A DNA stretch of 9,143 nucleotides. Source: Ruminococcaceae bacterium UBA5397. Lineage in GTDB: Bacteria > Bacillota > Clostridia > Oscillospirales > Acutalibacteraceae. The number at the start of each line of letters is the position of its first letter. Positions within the stretch are counted from its first letter, which is position 1. Both the position numbers and the translations under genes were made by a program. Below the pieces are notes generated by a model. That model did no database searches. It saw only the letters and a program-made list of their open reading frames with translations, and was not told where the DNA came from. Where the stretch lies: the NCBI GenBank assembly GCA_002411615.1, contig DHOF01000030.1:3552-12694 (forward strand), read 5' to 3'. This document shows, one piece after another, positions 1 to 6,400 of this stretch.

Positions 1-9
1 AGCTTTTTG

Positions 10-49
10 AAAGAGGAGAGTGTATTTTATGCACTTTCCTCTTTTGTTT
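10..49 (+). terminator. Intrinsic terminator of an upstream gene outside the window
   Basis: A 13-bp stem pairs 10-22 with 32-44, containing one G-U pair (18 with 36) and a loop of about 9 nt. It is followed by the T-rich run TTTTGTTT ending at 49. The T-tract lies on the plus-strand side only; the other flank gives no U-run in the minus direction, so it should end a plus-strand transcript entering from the left. Its T-tract overlaps the place where the next promoter's -35 would lie. Confidence 0.75.
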
Positions 50-70
50 CTCTTTAAAATATGATATAAT
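44..70 (+). promoter_or_regulatory. Extended -10 sigma-A promoter for the lrp-aminotransferase-ispE block
   Basis: A perfect TATAAT at 65-70 is preceded by TG at 62-63, forming an extended -10 element. The -35 is poor: the best candidate, TTGTTT at 44-49 with a short 15-nt spacer, lies in the T-tract of the preceding terminator. The 50 bases downstream are very AT-rich and could hold sites for the Lrp-type regulator that follows, since autoregulation is common in that family, but no defined operator is visible. Confidence 0.7.
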
Positions 71-121
71 AAAAATTCAAAAATTTATAAAAAACAGTAT
101 TTCAGAAGGAGTGAAAGACCA

Positions 122-607
122 ATGGATCGACTTTTAACTTTGCTGCATGAGAATGCCCGTTTGAGCAATAAACAGCTGGCAGCAATGCTGGACGAGACGG
201 AAGAAAATATCAGCACAGCAATCGCTGATTACGAAAAACAAGGGGTTATCCGCGGCTATCAGGCCCTGATCAACTGGGAGCGTGTCGATACCAATAAGGC
301 CATTGCCCTAATTGAGCTGCGTGTTTCTCCAAAGAAGAATCGTGGTTTTGATGAGATTGCAGGAAAAGTAATGAGCTTTCCCGAAGTTGACAGTGTTTAT
401 TTAATGTCGGGAGGCTACGATCTCGCAGTTACCGTTCACGGAAAGTCGATGCAGGATGTTGCAATGTTTGTCATGCGTCGTCTTTCTACTTTGGACAGTG
501 TGCTTTCCACCGCAACGCATTTTATTTTGACTCGCTATAAAGAGAGCGGCGTCATTATGAATCAGGAGGAGGAAAAGGACGAGAGGAGAGACGTATACTG
601 TGATTGA
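122..607 (+). CDS. Lrp/AsnC-family transcriptional regulator
   Basis: A 161-residue cytoplasmic DNA-binding protein of the Lrp/AsnC ('feast/famine') family. The N-terminal 45 or so residues form the winged helix-turn-helix (LSNKQLAAMLDETEENIS region, residues about 14-31). A RAM ligand-sensing and oligomerisation domain follows at about 60-137, with the conserved glycine loop GGYD at 97-100. Family members bind amino acids and form dimers to octamers. The ATG at 122 follows AAGGAG (106-111) by 10 nt, supporting this start. The stop overlaps the GTG of the aminotransferase by 8 nt, so the two are probably translationally coupled. The arrangement recalls Bacillus AlaR-AlaT (YugG-YugH), where the Lrp protein activates the aminotransferase gene; that role is inferred here. 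The charged tail (EEEKDERR) is encoded by the purine tract that serves as ribosome-binding site for the next gene. The effector is unknown. Confidence 0.9.
   Translation: MDRLLTLLHENARLSNKQLAAMLDETEENISTAIADYEKQGVIRGYQALINWERVDTNKAIALIELRVSPKKNRGFDEIAGKVMSFPEVDSVYLMSGGYDLAVTVHGKSMQDVAMFVMRRLSTLDSVLSTATHFILTRYKESGVIMNQEEEKDERRDVYCD
582..602 (+). promoter_or_regulatory. Ribosome-binding site and GTG start of the aminotransferase inside lrp
   Basis: The purine tract AGAGGAG at 582-588 lies 11 nt before a GTG start at 600 and is embedded in the last codons of the Lrp gene. No in-frame ATG lies nearby that would give a full-length enzyme, and the N-terminus from GTG (MIDYSKLLTKR) looks like that of related aminotransferases. 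The long spacing and GTG suggest dependence on ribosomes finishing lrp. Confidence 0.6.
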
Positions 608-1775
608 TTACAGCAAACTGCTGACAAAACGAATTCAGCAGGTTCGCCCCTCCGGCATCCGTAAATTTTTTGATATTGCAAATGAAATGGATGACGTGAT
701 TTCTCTCTCTATCGGCGAACCGGATTTTTCCACTCCGTGGCATGTGCGTCAGGAAGGAATCAAGTCTTTGGAGATGGGGAAAACATGGTATAGTCCGAAT
801 CGCGGTTTTGCAGAGTTAAGAGAGGAAATCTGCAAATTTTTTGATCGTCACTATCATGTTCAATATGACCCCAAAACAGAAGTGCTTGTTACTGTCGGCG
901 GCAGCGAGGCTTTGGATCTCGCGGTCCGCTGCTTAGTGGAGCCGGGAGAAGAAGTCCTGATTCCGCAGCCCAGCTTTGTTTGTTATGAACCGATGGCACA
1001 AATGGTAGGTGCTGTTCCAGTCATTATCGAAACAAAAGAAAAGGACGGGTTTCGCCTGACACCAGAAGAACTGCGTGCAGCGATCACGCCAAAGACAAAG
1101 CTTCTTGTTCTGCCGTTTCCAAACAATCCGACGGGAGCGGTTATGCGGAAAAAAGATCTGGAAGCGATCGCCGACGTCATTCGTGGAACCAATCTGATTG
1201 TCCTTTCTGATGAGATTTATAGTGAACTGACTTATGGAGATCAGCCGCATGTTGCATTTTCGTCTCTTCCGGACATGCGCGAGCGTACAATCGTTGTGAA
1301 TGGCTTTTCAAAAGCATTTGCAATGACCGGCTGGCGTTTGGGATATGCCATGGGGCCGAAAGAACTGATTGCGCAGATGACAAAGCTTCATCAGTATGCA
1401 ATTATGAGCGCTCCGACTACCAGCCAATATGCAGCGGTTGAAGCAATGAGGCATGGAGATGCTGATATTGTTTATATGCGCGAACAGTATGATATGCGCC
1501 GTCGGCTGATTGTTGACGGTTTTAACGAAATGAATTTGACTTGCTTTGAGCCGGAAGGCGCTTTTTATGTTTTTCCATGTATTAAGCGAACAGGACTTTC
1601 GAGCGATGAATTTTGTGAAAAATTGCTTTATGCAAAGCATGTAGCAGTTGTTCCGGGCAGCGCTTTTGGAAATTGCGGAGAAGGATACGTCCGTGTTTCT
1701 TATTCTTACAGTATCAATCATATTACGGAAGCACTTTCCAGAATTCATGACTTTTTAAAGCAGCTTGGGTGCTGA
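600..1775 (+). CDS. PLP-dependent class I/II aminotransferase, AlaT/YugH-like
   Basis: A full-length 391-residue fold-type I aminotransferase that would transfer an amino group between an amino acid and a 2-oxoacid in the cytoplasm. The visible active site is complete. NNPTG contains the cofactor-contacting Asn176. SDEIY contains Asp204 (pairs with the pyridine nitrogen) and Tyr207. FSK contains Lys238, the Schiff-base lysine. GWRLGY contains Arg246 (phosphate contact), and YVRVSYS contains Arg365 (substrate carboxylate). The N-terminal SGIRKFFDIANEM and IGEPDFSTPW segments resemble the Bacillus AlaT/YugH group, so alanine transamination is the best guess. Aspartate, aromatic amino acid or N-acetyl-diaminopimelate (PatA-type) substrates cannot be excluded by eye. 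It starts with GTG, overlaps the Lrp-family gene by 8 nt and is probably controlled by that regulator. ispE begins 3 nt after its stop. Confidence 0.9.
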   Translation: MIDYSKLLTKRIQQVRPSGIRKFFDIANEMDDVISLSIGEPDFSTPWHVRQEGIKSLEMGKTWYSPNRGFAELREEICKFFDRHYHVQYDPKTEVLVTVGGSEALDLAVRCLVEPGEEVLIPQPSFVCYEPMAQMVGAVPVIIETKEKDGFRLTPEELRAAITPKTKLLVLPFPNNPTGAVMRKKDLEAIADVIRGTNLIVLSDEIYSELTYGDQPHVAFSSLPDMRERTIVVNGFSKAFAMTGWRLGYAMGPKELIAQMTKLHQYAIMSAPTTSQYAAVEAMRHGDADIVYMREQYDMRRRLIVDGFNEMNLTCFEPEGAFYVFPCIKRTGLSSDEFCEKLLYAKHVAVVPGSAFGNCGEGYVRVSYSYSINHITEALSRIHDFLKQLGC

Positions 1776-1778
1776 TTT

Positions 1779-2645
1779 ATGAAACCGTTTGTTGTAAAAG
1801 CTTATGCAAAACTTAATCTTGCGCTGGATCTGGTTGGGCGAAGAGAAGATGGCTATCACCTTCTGCGTATGGTAAATCAGAGCGTTAGTCTTGCTGACCG
1901 CTTGACAGTCCTGCCGAGTGATATGTTGCTTGTAGGGTGTGACGACGTGGATCTGCCTGAGGGCTCCGAAAACATTGCCTATCGTGCAGCAGAACATTTT
2001 TACGCAATCATTCCCGACGCGCCCAAAATTCAAATTCAAATCGAAAAACATATTCCGCACGAAGCGGGACTTGGCGGCGGCAGTACCGATGCTGCCGCCG
2101 TTCTGCAGATTTTAAATCAGATTTCCGGGAAACCGTTTTCGGAGAAAGCGCTTCTTGCTCTCGGCGAAAAAATTGGAGCGGACGTGCCGTTTTGTATCAG
2201 GGGCGGTACAGCTTTAGTCGAGGGAATCGGAGAGCAGATTACCCCTTTAAATGAAATGCCTGATTGTAAAATTGTTTTATGTAAACCCAAAATCGGGGTG
2301 GAAACAAAAGCGGCATTTGAGATGGCAGACCGGCTGCCTTCTTTATTAGTATGCTACAGTGAAAATGTAAAGCAGGCAGTCAAAGAAGGAGACCTTATAA
2401 AGCTTTCGGTTTCTCTTGGAAACTTCTTTGAAGATATTTTAAAACTTCCGGAAATTTTAAAATTGAAGGCAGCTTTTTTGAAAATGGGGGCGCTTGGCGC
2501 CGCGATGACAGGCAGCGGATCTGCAGTGTTTGGGATTTTTGATGATGCTGTTTTGGCACAGAAATGTGTGGATTCTTTAAAAAAGCAATATGATGAGACT
2601 TTTCTGTGTGAACCGGTCTCGGTTCCTATCCAAATTGAATTATAA
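1779..2645 (+). CDS. ispE: 4-diphosphocytidyl-2-C-methyl-D-erythritol kinase
   Basis: IspE phosphorylates the 2-hydroxyl of CDP-methylerythritol using ATP, the fourth step of the MEP route to IPP and DMAPP. The 288-residue length is typical. The GHMP-kinase signatures are all visible. AKLNL near the N-terminus contains Lys11, matching the catalytic lysine of the family, followed by GRREDGYH. The glycine-rich ATP loop GLGGGSTDAA is at 97-106. GADVPF contains the catalytic Asp135. The C-terminal GSGSAVFG starts at 245. The ATG at 1779 lies 3 nt after the aminotransferase stop, with only a weak GGGTG-like site before it, so translation probably depends on coupling. No terminator follows; the next 76 bases hold a sporulation-type promoter and the spoIIR leader. 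ispE near spoIIR is, from memory, a neighbourhood also seen in other clostridia. Confidence 0.96.
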   Translation: MKPFVVKAYAKLNLALDLVGRREDGYHLLRMVNQSVSLADRLTVLPSDMLLVGCDDVDLPEGSENIAYRAAEHFYAIIPDAPKIQIQIEKHIPHEAGLGGGSTDAAAVLQILNQISGKPFSEKALLALGEKIGADVPFCIRGGTALVEGIGEQITPLNEMPDCKIVLCKPKIGVETKAAFEMADRLPSLLVCYSENVKQAVKEGDLIKLSVSLGNFFEDILKLPEILKLKAAFLKMGALGAAMTGSGSAVFGIFDDAVLAQKCVDSLKKQYDETFLCEPVSVPIQIEL

Positions 2646-2658
2646 TTTTTAAAAAAAT

Positions 2659-2688
2659 TGTATAATTTTTCCAGTATGCCCCATACTT
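2659..2688 (+). promoter_or_regulatory. Putative sigma-F/sigma-G-type promoter of spoIIR
   Basis: TGTATA at 2659-2664 fits the forespore-sigma -35 pattern (TGHATR/GYWTA). After 17 nt, CATACTT at 2682-2688 matches the sigma-G -10 consensus CATWMTA in six of seven positions and the right half of the sigma-F -10 (ANAMTW). The GG typical of the upstream half of the sigma-F -10 is missing (CC here). Transcription would start at about 2694-2697, giving a leader of about 25 nt before the spoIIR ATG. spoIIR is sigma-F dependent in Bacillus, which fits. A sigma-A reading (TATAAT at 2661-2666) has no well-spaced -35. Confidence 0.55.
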
Positions 2689-2725
2689 CCTTTGAATTTT
2701 ATTTTAGAGGAGGAATGGGGCATGC
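2674..2725 (+). promoter_or_regulatory. Inverted repeat that would sequester the spoIIR ribosome-binding site and start codon
   Basis: Bases 2674-2684 can pair with 2715-2725: 11 bp including four consecutive C-G pairs and one U-G, with a perfect 9-bp core (ATGCCCCAT with ATGGGGCAT). After a 3-nt bulge (2685-2687), 2688-2691 pair with 2711-2714. Together these pairs cover the start codon 2722-2724 and most of the Shine-Dalgarno AGAGGAGGA (2706-2714). The 5' arm overlaps the predicted sporulation -10, so only transcripts started farther upstream would contain both arms. The pairing is seen in the sequence; its function is inferred. Confidence 0.5.
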
Positions 2726-3324
2726 GCCTTTTTACAAAAGCAGTTGCTGCAGCGTTAGTCCTTTGTCTTGCAATTTCCTGTACGGGGATCACTGCTGCGG
2801 GGGAAGGAATTTCTGATCGGGTTTTACGGCTGCACGTTCTTGCAAATTCAGATTCAGAAGAGGATCAAGCGTTAAAATTAAAAGTACGGGATCGGGTCCT
2901 TGCGGTTAGTGAACAATGGTTTAAAAATGTGGATAGTCGCGAAGAAGCACAGGAAGCTGCCGAGGCACATCTTGCAGATTTAAAGAAAGCCGGAGAAGAA
3001 GTCCTGAGAGAAAATGGGAGTGATGATCCGGTAGAGGTGCGGCTAGAAGACTGTTGGTTCCCTACGAGGACCTATGGAAATGTGACACTGCCGGCGGGTA
3101 CTTATCGTGCGCTTCGCATTTTAATTGGGAAAGGAAAAGGACATAATTGGTGGTGTGTGCTGTTCCCGGCACTTTGTCTGCCGGGTGCAGAGCAGGATAA
3201 TAACACTCTTTCCGATGTGTTGACTCCGGCACAGGAGGAGATGACACAGCCGGGGTTCGCCGTCAAATTTAAAACGGTGGAAGTCTATGAAGAAATTCGC
3301 CAATGGCTTTCCGAGAATTCCTAA
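2722..3324 (+). CDS. spoIIR: Stage II sporulation protein R (SpoIIR)
   Basis: SpoIIR is made in the forespore, exported to the space between the two septal membranes, and triggers SpoIIGA to cleave pro-sigma-E in the mother cell. The start is ATG 2722, not the TTG at 2692: AGAGGAGGA (2706-2714) ends 7 nt before it, and the 200-residue product then begins with a proper signal peptide (Arg2, Lys6, hydrophobic 7-19). Family signatures follow: RLHVLANSDSEEDQALK from residue 36 and GHNWWCVLFPALC at 140-152. The FKTVEVYEEIRQWL tail ends without any extension. Cleavage by signal peptidase I near Ala25-Ala26 is plausible; the LAISC at 16-20 is a weak lipobox alternative. The gene lies 76 nt after ispE, with its own sporulation-type promoter and an inverted repeat over its start, and ends in a strong terminator. 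Confidence 0.95.
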   Translation: MRLFTKAVAAALVLCLAISCTGITAAGEGISDRVLRLHVLANSDSEEDQALKLKVRDRVLAVSEQWFKNVDSREEAQEAAEAHLADLKKAGEEVLRENGSDDPVEVRLEDCWFPTRTYGNVTLPAGTYRALRILIGKGKGHNWWCVLFPALCLPGAEQDNNTLSDVLTPAQEEMTQPGFAVKFKTVEVYEEIRQWLSENS

Positions 3325-3332
3325 AAGATTTT

Positions 3333-3368
3333 AAAAGGCTCCTTCGGTTTTTCGAAGGAGCCTTTTTT
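3333..3368 (+). terminator. Strong intrinsic terminator after spoIIR
   Basis: A perfect 14-bp stem pairs 3333-3346 with 3353-3366, with a 6-nt loop (GTTTTT). The right arm runs into TTTTTT at 3363-3368, and the left arm begins with AAAA, so weak activity on the minus strand is possible. It lies 8 nt past the spoIIR stop and separates that block from addBA. Confidence 0.92.
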
Positions 3369-3372
3369 AGCT

Positions 3373-3400
3373 TTTCCACCCCCATTCTTTATGATATAAT
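3373..3400 (+). promoter_or_regulatory. Extended -10 sigma-A promoter for addBA
   Basis: TATAAT at 3395-3400 with TG at 3392-3393 makes a perfect extended -10. TTTCCA at 3373-3378 with a 16-nt spacer is the best -35 (four of six consensus bases). It lies just after the spoIIR terminator and 31 nt before the addB start codon. The 16 nt from 3390 to 3405 are identical to 60-75 at the first promoter of the window. Confidence 0.75.
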
Positions 3401-3431
3401 AAAAACGAATAAAAAAGGAACGGGTGAGAAA

Positions 3432-6400
3432 ATGCTGCATTTATTGTTGGGGCGTTCCGGAAGCGGAAAGACGAGAACTGTGCAGGAGGAATTACGGAAA
3501 CATGCTAAAAATGAAGAGGAAAAGCTGTTTTTGTTGGTTCCGGAACAGGCTTCCTTTGAGAATGAAAGGACAATTTTGCATGAACTTGGGCCAAAAGACG
3601 CACAGAAAATTTATGTATTGAGCTTTTCTCGCCTTTGCGATCTGCTCGGCCGCACCTACGGAGCAATGGCAGGAAGACGGCTTTCGGCTGGAGGCAGAAT
3701 CATCCTGATGAATATGGCATTGGAGCAGGTTCGGGATCGTCTGCATTTTTATCGTAAAAACGCAAATGGAACGGAATTGATTTCGGCTCTGCTGCAGGGG
3801 GAAAGCGAATTTAAGATGTGCCGTGTTTCGCCGGAAGATTTGCAGAAAGCTTCTTTAAATGCACAAACGCCAAACCTGAAACAAAAGCTTTCGGAACTTT
3901 CTTTGATCCTATCTTCTTATGGAGCGCTGGTGAGCCAGAGCTATCTTGACCCACAGGATGATCTGACCCGCGCGGCAGATTTACTGGAAGCTCACCCCTT
4001 CTTCGAAAATGCAGTTGTCTATATTGATGGATTCCAAAGTTTCACCATGCAGGAATATGAAATTCTTAAATTTGTGATTCGTCAAAGCAAAGAGGTTACG
4101 GTTTCTCTTTGCGCCGATCAACTGTCGGACCCTGAGCATGGCTTAGGACTTTTTTCATTTGTCCGGGAAACAGCACAAAAATTGATTCGGCTTGCAAAAG
4201 AAGGCAATGTGCCGGTAGCAGCGCCGGCCGTTTTGCCTCAAGGCAAGCGGTTCCTTTCGGAAGATCTTGCCAAACTGGAAGCAAATCTTTATCGGGGAAA
4301 ACGGGAAAAGACAGATAAAAATGCAGAACACGTTCACCTTTACGCGGCTCAGAACCTTTATGATGAAGCTCAGTTTGCAGCAGCAACGATTCGAAGATTT
4401 CTGGTAAACGGCATCTATCGCTGCCGAGAGATTGCGGTGGCAGCCCGATCATTGGAGCCTTACCGCGGAATTTTGAATGCTGCATTCGAGCGGTACGAAA
4501 TTCCATTTTTCATGGACGAAGCACAGAATATTACAGCGCAGCCCTTAATGCGTCTTACACTGTCGGCTTTAAAAGCTGTTTCTTCCGGGTTCGAAACCGA
4601 GGAAATTCTCACGTGTGTTAAAACGAACCTTCTTGGGATCGATGAAAATATGCAGTCACAGCTGGAAAATTATTGCTTCGTTTGGCAGCTGAGTAAATCG
4701 GCATGGCAGACGCCGTTTACGATGCACCCAGGTGGATTTGTTTCCAAATGGACACAAGAGGATCAAAATCTTCTGGCAGAGCTCAATGCAGTGCGGGAAA
4801 AAATCATTACGCCCATGGTGCATCTGAGAGAGAAAACCAAAGACACCGATGGAAAAGGAATGGCAAAAGCGGTTTATGAGTATCTTACGGAAGCTGGGGT
4901 ACAAGAGAATCTGCGGAATTTTGCGGATTCTCTCGAAAAGGGAGGAGCACCTGCGCTTGCAGATAATACACTTCGCCTTTGGGATTTGTTGATGGAAATT
5001 CTGGATCAGTGTGCGATGACGATTTCAGAACGGCCAATCTCACGGACTTCCTTTCTGGAACTTTTGCGCATGGTGATTTCAGAAAGTGAAATGGCAAGTA
5101 TCCCACAGGGATTGGACGAAGTGACGATAGGCGCCGCAAACCGTATCCGAATGGCAAAACCGAAGGTGGTCTTTTTGCTTGGTGTTTGTCAGGGAGAATT
5201 CCCACAGACCCCTTCGAGCGGAGGAATTCTAAGCTTTTCGGAAAGACTTTCACTGATCGATCATGGACTGCCGCTCAGTGATCCGCTTTCAGGAGTCGCT
5301 GTGCAGGAACGATTTCTTGCTTATCAGATGGCTTCGGCTCCTAGTGAAAGGCTTTATGTTTCGTGGCCGATCAATTCCAGTGACGGAACTCAAAAGCAGC
5401 CTTCTTCGCTGGTTTCGGAGATTTCGGCGTTGTTTCCGCATTGCCCGGTTCAATCGGAAATGACCTTACCGGAATCTTATTTTGCGAGTTCTAAAAAGGC
5501 GGCTTTCGAGCTGCTTGCACGGCGGTGGAATCATAAGACTGCCGTAGAATCTTCTCTAAGGGAATTGTTTTCCAAAACAGGAGAAGAAGCGCGCATGAAT
5601 GCACTCGAGAAAGCTTCAAAGAGGGAGGCCGCCGCTTTTCAAAATTCTGAAAATGCCCGAAAGATTTTCCCAAAAAACATGCGTGTTTCTGCGACACAAA
5701 TTGAAACGTATCATCAGTGCAGATTCCGCTATTTTTGCCGTTATGGAATGAACATAGAAGAGAGACGAATGGCAAAATTAGATGCGCTGGAATATGGCAG
5801 TTTGATGCACTATCTTTTAGAGCATTTATTTCGCGAGATCGGTGCCCAAAAGATTTTAAAGATGGGACAAAAAGGACTGCGGGAAAATGTAGATCAGCAG
5901 CTTTTATCCTATGCACAGGAAAAACTCGGTGGAGCAGAGGCTCAGACAGCACGCTTTTCATGGCTTTTGCAGCGTGTTGCAGAAGCGGCCTGCGTCGTGA
6001 TATGGCATATTGCGGAAGAGCTTTCTCAGAGCAGATTTTTACCAACTGATTTTGAGCTTCCAGTCGGACAAAGTGAAATTCCCGGACTAAAAATTTCACT
6101 TTCGGACGGCGGAAGCGTAGAAGTCGATGGAAAGATCGACCGCGTAGACGCAGACGAAATTGACGGGAATACCTATCTGCGGGTTGTTGATTATAAGACT
6201 GGCAAAAAGATGTTCCGCCTTTCCGATATTTTAGACGGAACAAACCTGCAGATGCTGATTTATCTTGCAGCACTGTGCGAAAACGGCGGTTCATACTGGA
6301 AAAACCCGAAACCTGCGGGAATCCTTTATATGCCGGCAGATCGGCCGGCCTTTACCGCCAGTCGAAAGACGGATGACGAAACGATTCAAAAAGATCAGAA

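Noticed and set aside
2643..2670. A/T-rich dyad after ispE as a terminator
   Set aside because: The self-complementary AATTTTT/AAAAATT pairing has no G-C pairs and would not form a stable stem; it looks like AT-rich promoter DNA.
2715..2717. ATG directly after the spoIIR Shine-Dalgarno
   Set aside because: It is out of frame with spoIIR, abuts the ribosome-binding site with no spacing, and its frame closes after about 33 codons with no recognisable product.
2692..2721. TTG start giving a 10-residue N-terminal extension of SpoIIR
   Set aside because: The extension is translated from the Shine-Dalgarno itself (LEEEWG), has no site of its own, and would place acidic residues ahead of the signal peptide. 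ATG 2722 is well spaced from AGAGGAGGA.
5491..6294. Long minus-strand open frame of 267 codons inside addB
   Set aside because: It is antisense to the conserved nuclease domain of addB and its product is a low-complexity Arg/Ser/Phe-rich sequence matching no family I recognise; it looks like a shadow of plus-strand codon bias.
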